Assembly: GCA_021828405.1 (NCBI GenBank)
Contig: JAKARZ010000044.1
Location: 1-14,737, forward strand
From: Bacillota bacterium
Lineage (GTDB): Bacteria; Bacillota_E; Sulfobacillia; Sulfobacillales; JAIMBI01
Length of the DNA stretch: 14,737 bases
Direction: 5' to 3'
The position numbers and the translations under genes are program-made. Position 1 is the stretch's first letter; the number at the start of each line of letters is the position of its first letter. Below, in pieces: positions 1 through 10,909 of the stretch. The notes below the pieces were generated by a model that saw only the letters and a program-made list of their open reading frames with translations, ran no database searches and was not told the origin of the DNA.

Positions 1-914
1 TCGAACACCAGCTCCTGGGGCAGCAGCGACGCTTCGCGCCAGACCACCCAGCCCAGGCCGGGAAACACCAGCCCGTACTTGTGTCCCGACGTATTGATGG
101 AGTGCACCCGGGGCAGGCGGAAGTCCCACACCAGGTCCGGCTGCAGAAACGGAGCCACAAAGGCGCCCGACGCGCCGTCCACGTGAATCGGAATGTCCAG
201 CCCCGTGCGCGCCTGCAGGTCGTCAAGTGCCGCCGCGATCGCCGCCACCGGCTCATACGCACCCGTGTACGTCACGCCCAGGACGGGCACCACCCCGATG
301 GTGTTCTCGTCCACCGCCCCGAGCACCCCCTCGGGTGTCAGGCAGGACGCCTCGGGAGTGACGTTAACGTAGCGCGGCTCCACCTCGAAGTAGTTGGCAA
401 ATTTCTCCCACACCACCTGGACCGCGGAGCTGAAGACGATGTTGGGATGGGCGGTGGACCGGCCCCGCGCCTTCTGTGCCTGCTGCCACCGGCGCTTTAA
501 TGCCAGCCCGCCCAGCATGCACGCCTCAGACGACCCGGTCGTGGACACCCCGATGGTGGCGCCGGGGTTTGGCGCATGCCACAAATCCGCCAAGATGTGC
601 AGGCACCGGTCTTCGATGGCGGCGGTCTGCGGGTACTCGTCTTTGTCGATCATGTTCTTGTCCGCGGATTCGGCATAGAGGCGGCGAGCTTCCGGCTCCA
701 TCCAGGTGCCCACGAAGGTGGCCAGGTTGAGGCGCGCGTTGCCGTCCAGCGCCAGCTCATCATGCACAATCTGATACGCGGTCTCCGGGAGGAGGCCCTC
801 CCGGGCCAGCCGGAAGCGCGGCACCGCCTCCTCCCCCTCGCGTGCGTACAGGGGGTTGATGTTGATGTCCGGCCGCATCACGCGACGCTGCCGATGATGT
901 TTCCACTCCGCCAT
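1..914 (-). CDS. gadB: glutamate decarboxylase, PLP-dependent (3' end outside window)
   Basis: Predicted to convert glutamate to GABA and CO2 in the cytoplasm, a reaction that uses up protons. The 304 residues seen begin MAEWKHHRQRR and run off the left edge; E. coli GadB has 466, so roughly the last third is missing. Seen directly: the PLP-lysine motif SINTSGHKYG with the lysine at about residue 279, the upstream HVDGASGAF aspartate motif, TTGSSEA in the cofactor-binding region, and VVWREASLLPQELVF, all typical of bacterial GAD. The ATG at 914 is preceded by AAGGGAG about 8 nt upstream. It is divergent from the ABC exporter, with 120 bp between the starts, and I found no convincing promoter there. 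No glutamate/GABA antiporter is visible in the window, so a role in acid resistance is inference. Related PLP group II decarboxylases are possible but fit less well. Confidence 0.95.
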   Translation of the reverse strand, partial: MAEWKHHRQRRVMRPDININPLYAREGEEAVPRFRLAREGLLPETAYQIVHDELALDGNARLNLATFVGTWMEPEARRLYAESADKNMIDKDEYPQTAAIEDRCLHILADLWHAPNPGATIGVSTTGSSEACMLGGLALKRRWQQAQKARGRSTAHPNIVFSSAVQVVWEKFANYFEVEPRYVNVTPEASCLTPEGVLGAVDENTIGVVPVLGVTYTGAYEPVAAIAAALDDLQARTGLDIPIHVDGASGAFVAPFLQPDLVWDFRLPRVHSINTSGHKYGLVFPGLGWVVWREASLLPQELVF

Positions 915-1034
915 GCGATCACTCCCTTCGCTGGGTGTCGTCCACCCACCTGCCGTCCACCCTACCACATCCGTCCAATTGAGCTCGTCAGGCTGTCAGC
1001 AGGAATTTTCGTCGGCGTCCCGAACCACGGTTGG

Positions 1035-1994
1035 ATGACAACCAACGCACCAGCCAGCACCAACCCCTCCGTGACCGTGTCCGCCCGCGGACTCACGAAG
1101 CGCTTCGGCAACTTCGAGGCGGTCGCCGGCCTTGACTTCGATGTGTACGAAGGAGAGTGCTTCGGATTGCTGGGCCCCAACGGCGCCGGCAAATCCACCA
1201 CCATCCGCATGATCTGCTGCCTCACCGCGCGCACAGCGGGCTCGCTCACCGTGCTGGGGGAGTCGGCGGTGCCGGGCCAGCGCCGCATCAAGGCACAATT
1301 GGGCGTGGTGTCTCAGGAGGACTACCTGGACCCTGCCCTCACCGTGCGCGAGAATATCGAAATTCACGGCCGGTTTTACGGTCTCGGCCCGGCGGCGGCC
1401 CGGGAGCGGGCCACGGAGCTGCTGGAGTTCATGCAGCTCGACGGCAAGTCCGGCGAGCAGGTCCGCACCCTGTCCGGCGGCATGCGGCGGCGGCTGGTCA
1501 TTGCGCGCGCGCTCATGGGCAAGCCGCGTCTGCTGGTGCTGGACGAGCCCACCACCGGGCTCGACCCCCAGGCGCGCATGCTGGTCTGGCGCAAAGTGCG
1601 TGAGCTGAAGGCCGAGGGGGTCACCGTGCTCCTCACCACCCACTACATGGACGAGGCGCGGCGCCTCTGCGACCGGCTCGTGGTCATTGACCGCGGCCGC
1701 ATCCTGGAATCCGGCGCGCCGTGGGATCTGATTCTGCGGCTGGTGGGGCGCGAATGCCTGGAGTGTCCCGAGATTGCCCCCGCCGCCGCCGACGCGCTCG
1801 TCGGCACGCTTCTGCCGGAGGATCAGGCGTGGCACGAGTGGCAGAGCGACTCCTGGGTGCTTTTCAGCCCGAACCTCCCGGCCATTCTCAGGCGCTGGGA
1901 GGCCACGGGCATCGCGCCCGCGCTGTCGTACCGCCGCCCGGCGGGGTTGGAAGACGTATTCTTGCGCCTCACAGGCAGGGAGCTGAGAGATTGA
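1035..1994 (+). CDS. ABC-2 type exporter ATPase, NodI/DrrA-like
   Basis: ATP-binding subunit of an ABC-2 exporter, 319 aa, predicted to power the membrane protein encoded immediately after it. Motifs seen: Walker A GPNGAGKST (residues 47-55), Q-loop glutamine near 94, signature LSGGM (146-150), Walker B LLVLDEP (166-172), and the H-loop histidine in TTHYMDEA (about 203). The C-terminal tail of about 90 residues ends with PAGLEDVFLRLTGREL, typical of the NodI/drug-exporter ATPases. The frame stays open far upstream, but that part lies antisense to the decarboxylase gene. I chose the ATG at 1035 because family homology begins just after it. It has no clear Shine-Dalgarno; AGGAA at 1001-1005 is too far away, so the start is uncertain. 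The stop overlaps the permease ATG by one base. The substrate cannot be read from sequence; family members export drugs, lipids or oligosaccharides. Confidence 0.93.
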   Translation: MTTNAPASTNPSVTVSARGLTKRFGNFEAVAGLDFDVYEGECFGLLGPNGAGKSTTIRMICCLTARTAGSLTVLGESAVPGQRRIKAQLGVVSQEDYLDPALTVRENIEIHGRFYGLGPAAARERATELLEFMQLDGKSGEQVRTLSGGMRRRLVIARALMGKPRLLVLDEPTTGLDPQARMLVWRKVRELKAEGVTVLLTTHYMDEARRLCDRLVVIDRGRILESGAPWDLILRLVGRECLECPEIAPAAADALVGTLLPEDQAWHEWQSDSWVLFSPNLPAILRRWEATGIAPALSYRRPAGLEDVFLRLTGRELRD

Positions 1995-2773
1995 TGAGCT
2001 GGATGGTCTGGCCGTGCTTTACCCAAGGAGCGCTCATGGTATTTCGGCGGGACTTCCTGTCCTGGGTCAAATACTACAAGAGTTCCGTTCTCCTGAACTT
2101 TGGCGAGCCGCTCACCACCCTCCTGGCGATGGGGTTCGGCCTCGGCGTGTATGTGACCAAAATGGCCGGCGACCCGTTCGTGGACTTCATCGGCCCGGGC
2201 CTCCTGGCGGTGACCGCGATGAACGCGGTGACCTTCGACATGAGCTTCGAAGCGTATGACCGGCTCAACGAGAACGGTATCTATCTCTCCATGATCACGG
2301 CGCCCTTGCACCCGGCCGAGGTCCTGGGGGGCGAATACCTCTGGGAAGCGTGCCGGAGCCTCCTGTACGGGCTGGTGTTCCTGGTGGTGCTGCTCCCCTT
2401 GGGTCTCGTGCACAGCTGGTGGGCCCTCCTGCTGCCCCTGCCGCTCCTGCTCACGGGCGCGCTGTTTGCCGGACCGGCACTGTGGGTCGCCACCGCCGCC
2501 AAGAATCATGAGCAGTTGTTCTACTACTTCACGCTGGTCATCACCCCGATGTTCATGTTTTCGGGCGTCTTCTTCCCCCTCACCCATCTGCCGGTCGTCG
2601 TGCGAGACCTCATTCTGCTCACGCCCCTGGTGCATGTCGTGAACCTCACCCGGGCCCTCATCCTGGGCCAGTTCCCGCCCACGCTCTGGCAGGACGTCCT
2701 GTGGATCGTGGGCTACACGGTTGTTTGCATGGCGCTCCCAGGCCGGCGGCTGGCTCGCCGGCTGACGGACTAG
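1994..2773 (+). CDS. ABC-2 type exporter permease, NodJ-like
   Basis: Membrane subunit of the exporter, 259 aa, with about six hydrophobic segments. Family features: an N-terminal FRRDFLSWVKYYKSSVLLNF stretch, FGEPLTTLLAMGFGLGVYV, and the C-terminal FSGVFFPLTHLP plus LTPLVHVVNLTRALILG region typical of NodJ/ABC-2 permeases. The ATG at 1994 overlaps the ATPase stop codon (TGATG), which suggests coupled translation. A second in-frame ATG at 2036 has a much better ribosome site (AAGGAG, 5 nt spacing) and would give 245 aa. I prefer 1994 because related permeases usually carry about ten residues before FRRD, but the choice is open. No intrinsic terminator is visible after the stop. The broken transposase begins within a few bases, yet the permease C-terminus looks native. 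Confidence 0.92.
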   Translation: MSWMVWPCFTQGALMVFRRDFLSWVKYYKSSVLLNFGEPLTTLLAMGFGLGVYVTKMAGDPFVDFIGPGLLAVTAMNAVTFDMSFEAYDRLNENGIYLSMITAPLHPAEVLGGEYLWEACRSLLYGLVFLVVLLPLGLVHSWWALLLPLPLLLTGALFAGPALWVATAAKNHEQLFYYFTLVITPMFMFSGVFFPLTHLPVVVRDLILLTPLVHVVNLTRALILGQFPPTLWQDVLWIVGYTVVCMALPGRRLARRLTD

Positions 2774-2777
2774 CGGG

Positions 2778-3660
2778 CGTTTCGTCCCGGCCACCCTCGC
2801 AACATCCGCCGCCCACGCGAAGGTCGGGGCGGCCCGCTCGGCTGCGGCGCGGGCTTGGGCTACCTCGCGCTCCAGGGTCGTCGACTGGCGGCGGCCTCGG
2901 GCCAGAGGACCGATATACCACCAACCGGTAGGCGCGGTCGCCGGTCCAGCCGGGCTGCTCCCTGGCCCCAGAGATCGTCTCCGTGGGCCGCTGGGCCACG
3001 CGGCCCCGCCGGGATCCAGACTTCCGCGGCCCACGCCGCCGCGACAGCCAGGCGATCCCCGCTGCGGCGCGGGCGTCGAGCGTCCGCGGTGTAGACCAAG
3101 TCCCGCACCGCCTTCGGGCTGAAGGCGGGACAATCCGGTCCATTCGCTGGCGGGCGCGCCCGTTCTCGCACCGGTTCCCGTCCTCCACCGTACCCATCCG
3201 GGGGACCCCGTCGCGGTTGACGAACCAGGTGAACAGGATCTGTTTCACATCCTCGCGATGGTCTTTGGAGTGGCCATGGTGCGGCGTCACCCCGTACGTC
3301 CTGCCCGACGTGAGGGAGTCATCGTACAGGGGGCGCGGCGTCGTTTGAAATGCATCCCGCCCCGGTCGATCGCCTCCACGACGCATGCGCGGGCCGCCTC
3401 CGCGGCGGTGAGCTTGTCCAAGGCGCGGCCCAGCGCGTCATTCGTTAGATCCGCCGCGGTCACGTCCGACCCCAGTAGCAGCGGCCATCCGTCTACGGGA
3501 AGGCGTCTGCCATTGCATAGAGCGGCTGACGTTCGGTGGGCGGATTGAGGAGGGCGAGGATCCGCTCGCCGAGCGAGAGCCTGCGGCGGTCCGCATCCCA
3601 CGCGACCATCGCGTCAATGACCGGGACGCGTCCGAGGCGGTCCGCCAGGGCCCGGATCAT
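2778..3660 (-). pseudogene. IS1634-family (DUF4277-type) transposase remnant, multiply frameshifted
   Basis: A decayed transposase whose homology continues through several frames. N-terminal part (3660-3495): ALADRLGRVPVIDAMVAWD, then LSLGERILALL and RQPLYAMADAFP, ending in an in-frame TAG. A shift near 3497 gives LLLGSDVTAADL and TNDALGRALDKL (about 3480-3405). Another frame gives GVTPHHGHSKDHREDVKQIL and NRDGVPRMGTVEDGNR (about 3290-3165). After a further shift come FSPKAVRDLVYTADA, AAAWAAEVWIPAGP, DRAYRLVVYRSSG and finally TLEREVAQARAAAERAA near 2880-2830. These blocks come in the order expected for IS1634-type transposases. The distal C-terminal part is absent, and recognisable sequence stops just before the permease stop codon. 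I could not find terminal inverted repeats. It cannot make an active enzyme. Family assignment is from remembered motifs. Confidence 0.85.
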
Positions 3661-3749
3661 GTGCCCGCGCCGACGACCCGGGGTGGCTGTTCCATGGGGA
3701 CGGGGTTCGCGACGCTGGGCCTTAAACCCTTTGCGTAACCACGCCACGG

Positions 3750-3960
3750 TCCGCGAAGCGGGTGGCGTGGATCCGGAGCAGGACCTCGTCGTATGGGCCG
3801 AGGTCGCAAAGCTTCCGGAGAAGGAGCGCGCGGCGCTGCTGCTGTCTTGCTACCAGACGTGGTCCAATTCACCAGGTCGCGCATTGTCTGGGGATCAGCG
3901 AGAACGCCGTGCGACTCCTCCCCCGGGACGCGCCCCTCAAAAATCCGGCTAAGCCCAGGG
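3750..3960 (+). pseudogene. ECF sigma factor fragment (region 4), frameshifted
   Basis: A remnant of the sigma-70 region 4 that contacts the -35 element. In one frame (from about 3767) the translation reads GVDPEQDLVVWAEVAKLPEK then ERAALLLSCYQ, the classic run-up to region 4.2. The match then passes to the next frame, where VAHCLGISENAVR (about 3878-3916) is the helix-turn-helix. An indel near 3860-3875 joins the two halves. Region 2 and any start codon are missing; the sequence upstream is the oppositely oriented transposase remnant, so the gene may have been cut by that insertion or a later deletion. The frame after the helix-turn-helix (LLPRDAPLKN) is also disturbed. No anti-sigma gene is recognisable next to it. 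Confidence 0.72.
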
Positions 3961-4214
3961 TCTACGTGCGGAACACGAGCCATGTGATTCTACCCGCCGC
4001 GCGGCGGACGGCATCGCCAGACTTTAACGGCCCAACGCTGGCGGGGCCGGCTGGAGTGACCAAGCGTGGGGAGGACAGGAAAATCGCCCGAAGTGTATGA
4101 GGAAACGCGGGCAACTCTTCGCCGGCTGAGAGAGGGCCTTGCGGGCCCGCTGCTAGGGTCGGCCGAATTCGTGGCTTTCGCCCCTTTGCCCCGGACTTCT
4201 TGCAAGGTCGCGAC
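3961..4214. other. non-coding or decayed stretch between the sigma remnant and the YitT gene
   Basis: No convincing gene. A 41-codon plus-strand frame from GTG 4093 to TAG 4218 (VYEETRATLRRLREGLAGPL...) has gene-like composition but only a weak, distant purine-rich site upstream, and I recognise no family. Two perfect 10-bp palindromes occur: GCGGGCCCGC at 4141-4150 and GGTCGCGACC at 4206-4215, the latter against the YitT stop codon. Neither is followed by a T-run, so I do not call them terminators. Confidence 0.5.
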
Positions 4215-5081
4215 CTAGCCAAGATCGCGGGGAAACGATCGAAAGCCCTCGCCCAGCACTTCGTGGGCGGGTGAGACCACCAGAAATGCCGTCGGGTCAA
4301 TGCTGTGAACCAGCGCCTTCAGGCGGGTCAGCTCCGAGCGGCTGACCACCACGTACAAGGCAGGGCGGGTGTCCCCGGTGTAGAGGCCGGTCACGGGCCA
4401 CCCGGTCACGCCCCGCCCGAGATCATCCAAAAGGCGCCGCCCAATCGCATCCCCGTGGTGGGACAGGATGAGCACGGCGCGCTCGTACGCGATGCCTTCC
4501 TGCACCACATCCAGCGCGCGCGTCGAGATGAAGAGCGCGATGAGGGAGTACATGGCCGCGGTGGGACTGAACATGACCCCGAGCCCGGCAATCACGACAA
4601 AGTCGACCGCCAGCATCGCCTGCCCCGTGGACACCGGGAGCAGGTGGGCCAAAAAGCGCGCCACGATGTCGGTCCCTCCCGTGGTGCCCCGGCTGCGAAA
4701 CACCAGGCCGAGGCCCACTCCGGACAAGAGCCCGCCGTACACCGTGGCTAGGAGAAGACTGTGCGTGGCCGCGGGAAACCTCAGCACCCCCACGAACAGG
4801 GACAGCAGGGCCGCGCCCACCACGGTGCGCAAGCTCACACGCCCTCCCCACAGGCGGTGCGCCAGCCACAGCAGGGGCAGGTTCAGCACCGCCAGCGACA
4901 CCCACACGGGGATGTGCCACGCGTACAGCACCATGATGCCGATGCCGGTCACGCCGCCGTCCGCAATGTGATTGGGCACGTAGAAGAGGTTTACGCCCAG
5001 CGCCGTGGCGGCCGTCCCCAGCGCGATGAGTGCCCACTCGCCGACATTGGCCCACACGGCGCCCATCCGCTGGCGGATCAC
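4215..5081 (-). CDS. yitT: YitT-family (DUF161/DUF2179) membrane protein
   Basis: Integral membrane protein of 288 aa whose family has no settled biochemical role. Seen: about five to six hydrophobic segments in residues 15-190, the family signatures NLFYVPNHIADGGVTGIGIM (31-50) and RSRGTTGGTDIVARF (129-143), and a C-terminal soluble DUF2179 domain (about 200-285) ending near SPAHEVLGEGF. Length matches the family (280-290 aa). The GTG at 5081 overlaps the stop of the preceding gene as GTGA, the arrangement of translational coupling; an in-frame ATG at 5066 is the alternative. It is the last gene of the secA-prfB operon as visible here. The paralogue name is uncertain because Bacillota usually carry several (YitT, YpjC, YqfU and others). 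Confidence 0.92.
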   Translation of the reverse strand: MIRQRMGAVWANVGEWALIALGTAATALGVNLFYVPNHIADGGVTGIGIMVLYAWHIPVWVSLAVLNLPLLWLAHRLWGGRVSLRTVVGAALLSLFVGVLRFPAATHSLLLATVYGGLLSGVGLGLVFRSRGTTGGTDIVARFLAHLLPVSTGQAMLAVDFVVIAGLGVMFSPTAAMYSLIALFISTRALDVVQEGIAYERAVLILSHHGDAIGRRLLDDLGRGVTGWPVTGLYTGDTRPALYVVVSRSELTRLKALVHSIDPTAFLVVSPAHEVLGEGFRSFPRDLG

Positions 5082-5758
5082 GGCGATGCCGCCTGCACCA
5101 CGATGTAGGGTGGCGCCAACGCGACCGAGGTCAGGTGCAGCGGGAACGGCAGATTCAGGCTCTCGAGGTCAAAGAGCGGCAGGGACGCGGTCAGTGGCAG
5201 CGACAAGCCATCCACCGCGTTGGGGACAAAGAGCAGTTCCTGGCCGTCGGGCGAGATGGCCAGCCGCCCGCGGGCAGACACCTGGCCGCGCAGCGAGCCC
5301 AGCGCGATTTGTCCGGCAAGCGTGACCTGCGCGGTGCCCACGGTGACCACGGCCCCCCGCACTCGGCCGGTGTCGTCGAGAAAGCGCGCCACCGCCGCGC
5401 CGTCCACCTTGAGCGTAAGGTGCGCGCGGCCCGGCCGGACGGCCACCAACCGCCCCTGCCGCAGCAGTGCCCCCACAGCCACCTGCCCGTTCTGCCAGTT
5501 CAGCGCCAACTGGGCAATGCCGAGCGGCTGCCCGCCCACGTGGACGGTGGCGCGATCCACCAGCACCTGAACATCCTGGGTCTGGCCCGAGGCCAGCGTC
5601 CAAAAGGGCACCGCCGTCACGGCCACCTGGTCCGTGCTCCCCGCGCCGGTTACGCCGTGCAACGCCGCCGCCGCGCGGCCGGACACCACGGAGGGCACCA
5701 GCGCCTGGCCCAGGACGGCTACTAGGATCACCACGAGGGCAATCCGCAGCGCGTTCAT
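5078..5758 (-). CDS. DUF2993 / LmeA-like secreted or membrane-anchored protein
   Basis: A 226-aa protein with an N-terminal hydrophobic segment (residues 4-24, NALRIALVVILVAVLGQAL) that acts as a signal peptide or anchor, followed by a domain of repeated short beta-strand-like units. The pattern VTAVPFWTLASGQTQDVQV, then VHVGGQPL, then FLDDTGRVRGAVVTVG, and the closing FPLHLTSVALAPPYIVVQA fit the DUF2993 family. Mycobacterial LmeA, a phospholipid-binding periplasmic protein, is the described member. An extracytoplasmic lipid-associated role is inference. The ATG at 5758 overlaps the prfB stop as ATGA, and its own stop overlaps the YitT start, so it is the middle cistron of a coupled trio. I find no separate promoter. 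Confidence 0.8.
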   Translation of the reverse strand: MNALRIALVVILVAVLGQALVPSVVSGRAAAALHGVTGAGSTDQVAVTAVPFWTLASGQTQDVQVLVDRATVHVGGQPLGIAQLALNWQNGQVAVGALLRQGRLVAVRPGRAHLTLKVDGAAVARFLDDTGRVRGAVVTVGTAQVTLAGQIALGSLRGQVSARGRLAISPDGQELLFVPNAVDGLSLPLTASLPLFDLESLNLPFPLHLTSVALAPPYIVVQAASP

Positions 5759-6883
5759 GCGGGGGTTTCGGGATTGAAGCCGCCCGTGGCCTCGGCTTCC
5801 AGGTATGCTTGGATAAACGGATCGATGTCGCCGTCGAGCACGCCCTGGACGTTGCCCACCTCCACGCGGGTGCGGTGGTCCCGCGCCACCGTGTAGGGCT
5901 GCAGCACGTAGGACCGAATTTGACTGCCCCAGCCAATCTCCGCCTGACTGCCGCGCACTGCGTCCTTCTGCCGCTGCAACTCCCGCTCCTGGTGCGCCAC
6001 CAGCTTCGCCCGCAGGAGGCGCCAGGCAATTTCCCGGTTGGAGTGCTGCGAGCGCTCGTTTTGGCACGAGACAATGATGCCGGTCGGCAGGTGCGTCAGG
6101 CGCACGGCGGATTCGGTCTTGTTCACATGCTGGCCGCCAGCTCCGCTCGCCCGAAAGGTGTCGACCTTAACGTCTTCCGGCCGGATCACGACCTCGTCCT
6201 CGGGGACATCCGGGTTCACGTCGACGGCCGCAAAGGACGTGTGGCGCCGGCCCGATGCGTCAAAGGGCGACATCCGCACCAGCCGGTGCACGCCGCGCTC
6301 GGGCCGCAGATAGCCATAGGCGTTGTCGCCGCGCACCGCGACCACCACACTTTTCAAACCCGCCTCTTCCCCGGGCAGGCTGTCCAGAATCTCCGTGGTG
6401 AACTGGTGGCGCTCGGCCCAACGCAGGTACAGCCGCAGCAGCATCTCGACCCAGTCCTGCGCATCGGTGCCGCCGGCGCCTGCGTGAAGTGTCATCAAGG
6501 CATCGTCGCCGTCGTGCGGGCCGGCCAGAATGAGCGCCAGCTCCTGCTGGCGGAGGTCACCCTCGAGAGCCGCCGCCTCCCGGTCAAGCTCCCGGAGCGT
6601 CTCGTCGTCGCCCTCATCGGCCGCCACCAGTTGCAGCAGCTCGCCCAGATCCGAGACGCGCTGCTCCGCCCCGATAAAGCGCTCCAGCGGCTCTTTCAGG
6701 AGCCGGGTGCGCTTCAGCAGGGAGCGCGCCACATTCGGGTCGTCCCACAGCGTGGGGGCCGCCATCGCCGTCTCGAGCCGGCCTAGTTCTTCGGTGCGGG
6801 AAACCGGGTCAAAGAGACCCCCTAATGCGGCGCAGCAGGGCTTCCAAGGTACGCTGGCGATCCAGCAGTTCGTCGTACAGCAT
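5755..6883 (-). CDS. prfB: peptide chain release factor 2, made by programmed +1 frameshift
   Basis: Class I release factor that reads UGA and UAA and triggers peptide release on the ribosome. The first 24 codons (MLYDELLDRQRTLEALLRRI...) start at ATG 6883 and meet an in-frame TGA at 6811-6809. A +1 shift there continues as DPVSRTEELGRL for 351 more residues, giving 375 aa, the usual RF2 length. Seen in the product: the codon-recognition tripeptide SPF (about 205-207), the catalytic GGQ in ASGAGGQHVNKTES (about 249-251), and the typical C-terminus GDIDPFIQAYLEA. The start lies one nucleotide after the secA stop, with GAAGG in the end of secA as ribosome site. The open frame that extends to 6945 inside secA is not the real N-terminus. 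Amount of product should be autoregulated through the frameshift. Confidence 0.97.
6809..6823 (-). promoter_or_regulatory. prfB programmed +1 frameshift site
   Basis: Read on the minus strand: AGG GGG TCT CTT TGA C. An internal Shine-Dalgarno-like AGGGGG (6823-6818) lies three nucleotides before the slippery CTT codon (6814-6812), followed by the TGA stop (6811-6809) and a C. This is the E. coli arrangement with TAT changed to TCT. When RF2 is scarce the ribosome slips by +1 at CTT and reads GAC, completing RF2. Confidence 0.96.
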
Positions 6884-6884
6884 G

Positions 6885-9434
<2,550 letters not shown>

Positions 9435-9498
9435 CTCGTTAGGTCCTCCCATAACAAAGGGACCGCCCTCGGTCCCCACCTCACGCGCTTGGTGATTT

Positions 9499-9528
9499 AT
9501 AGTACCATTCTGCCCCCCAGCGCCGCAA
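9499..9528 (-). promoter_or_regulatory. probable sigma-A promoter of the secA operon
   Basis: On the minus strand TTGCGG (9528-9523) is followed after 18 nt by an extended -10, TGG TACTAT (-10 at 9504-9499). Transcription should begin near 9492, giving a leader of about 58 nt before the secA ATG. It sits just after the terminator of the HD-GYP gene. Prediction from consensus match only. Confidence 0.6.
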
Positions 9529-9532
9529 CGCC

Positions 9533-9562
9533 AAAAAGACGCTCCGGCCTGAGGCCTGCGTC
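9533..9562 (-). terminator. intrinsic terminator after the HD-GYP gene
   Basis: On the minus strand GACGC (9562-9558) pairs with GCGTC (9542-9538). An inner GGCC/GGCC stem closes on a TCA loop, and five T residues (9537-9533) follow. It lies 16 nt beyond the HD-GYP stop codon and separates that transcript from the secA operon. Confidence 0.8.
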
Positions 9563-9577
9563 GAGCGGCGCACCTCG

Positions 9578-10909
9578 CTAGCGCGGGCCGTCGTAGTGCC
9601 GTCGATGCGTATCGCGGCCCAGCGCTTCCTCGAAGTCCTCACCGATGCTCACCTCATCGGCAAAGTCGCCCATGATGCGCAGCATGTCCATGAACGCACG
9701 CACCACCTTCGGGTCAAACTGGCCGCCCGCGTTCTTCAGGATCTCGTCAACCGCCTTTTCATGCGACATGGCTTTTCGATAGGGGCGGTCGCTGGTCATA
9801 GCGTCGTAGGAGTCCACCACCGAGATGATGCGTGCGCCGAGGGGAATCTCCTCCCCGCTGATGCCGTGGGGGTACCCCTGCCCGTCGTACCGCTCATGGT
9901 GGTGCAGCACCCAGTCACGCGCCGGCCCCACGCCGCCGATATTGCCCAGCATGGTGCTGCCCATGACCGTGTGGCGCTGCATCGACAGCATCTCCTCGTA
10001 GTCCAGCTCGCCGGGCTTGTTCAGCACCTCGTCGACGACTGCAAGCTTGCCGATGTCGTGCAACGTCCCCGCCCGCTCAATCTCCTCCGCCTCGTCCTCG
10101 GGCACCTTCATGAAGTGCGCTAGCGTCACCGCGTACCGCCCCACCCGAAAGGAGTGGCCCTTGGTGTAGGGGTCCTTGGCATCCATCGCCGTCAAGAGCG
10201 TGCGCACGGTCGATTGGTAGGCGGCGCGAATCCTGTGGGCCACGTCAAAGATCCAGCGCGTCATCGCCAGTGGCATCATGATGAAAATCTCAGGCAGCAC
10301 CCCAGCCGAGTGGAAAACCACGGCCATGAGATACGCGATGGGGAACATGCCAAAGAAGTTGAGCGACGCCCACTTGAAGTAAACCTTGTAAACCTCGCGG
10401 ATGGACCGGTTGATGCGGAACTTCACCGCGAACATGACGAAGAACATGTTGGAGAAGAACGCCACCAACCCCCCCACGAACAAAGGCAGGCTGATGGTCC
10501 CCGGGTTGAGGTGTGCGGGGTTGCCGCCCAAGAGCGCGAACACCCCCGACGCAAAGAACGCCGTGAGTCCCGCGTGTGCGCGGTTGAACCACATGGAGCG
10601 ACGCTTCACCCGGCCGCGGATCTCTGGGTACGTGATGGAAAAGACCGACCCAAGCCAGATGGCCAGCCATGGCCCCAGAATGATCGATGCGGCAAAGATG
10701 ATAGGCAACTGGACAGAGACGTAGCCGTGCTTGCGGATCATAGGCACTGGAAAGAGCGAGGCCAGCAGGCACACGATGGCAAATCCCAGGAAAATAAGGA
10801 TGTTGCCCAGTGTCAGGCTGGGCCCGATGCGAAACAGCGAGACGGCCAAAGCCAGGCCGGTCACCACCTCAACCGCTACCATGTACCGCACCAACGGCTT
10901 GGGGTACAT
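9578..10909 (-). CDS. membrane-bound HD-GYP phosphodiesterase-like protein
   Basis: A 443-aa protein with about six hydrophobic segments in residues 8-220 followed by an HD-GYP domain (about 230-410). HD-GYP proteins hydrolyse cyclic di-GMP, and a few act on related cyclic dinucleotides. Metal and signature residues seen: HSFRVGRYA (252-260), HDIGK (284-288), [14 protein letters not shown] (336-349, carrying the GYP element), and [13 protein letters not shown] (366-378). All core residues seem present, so it is probably active. The N-terminal membrane part resembles the sensor region of transmembrane HD-GYP proteins in Bacillota; its signal is unknown. The ATG at 10909 has a strong AGGAGG site 6 nt upstream. 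It is followed by its own intrinsic terminator and looks like a single-gene unit. No cyclase is visible nearby. Confidence 0.93.
   Translation of the reverse strand: MYPKPLVRYMVAVEVVTGLALAVSLFRIGPSLTLGNILIFLGFAIVCLLASLFPVPMIRKHGYVSVQLPIIFAASIILGPWLAIWLGSVFSITYPEIRGRVKRRSMWFNRAHAGLTAFFASGVFALLGGNPAHLNPGTISLPLFVGGLVAFFSNMFFVMFAVKFRINRSIREVYKVYFKWASLNFFGMFPIAYLMAVVFHSAGVLPEIFIMMPLAMTRWIFDVAHRIRAAYQSTVRTLLTAMDAKDPYTKGHSFRVGRYAVTLAHFMKVPEDEAEEIERAGTLHDIGKLAVVDEVLNKPGELDYEEMLSMQRHTVMGSTMLGNIGGVGPARDWVLHHHERYDGQGYPHGISGEEIPLGARIISVVDSYDAMTSDRPYRKAMSHEKAVDEILKNAGGQFDPKVVRAFMDMLRIMGDFADEVSIGEDFEEALGRDTHRRHYDGPR

Noticed and set aside
576..1034. Long N-terminal extension of the ABC ATPase frame
   Set aside because: It runs antisense through the decarboxylase gene, and ABC homology begins only after 1035.
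4093..4218. 41-codon plus-strand frame starting at GTG
   Set aside because: No close ribosome site and no family; mentioned only as possible debris.
5467..6786. 439-codon open frame on the plus strand
   Set aside because: Antisense to prfB and the DUF2993 gene; low-complexity P/R/A translation typical of a shadow frame.
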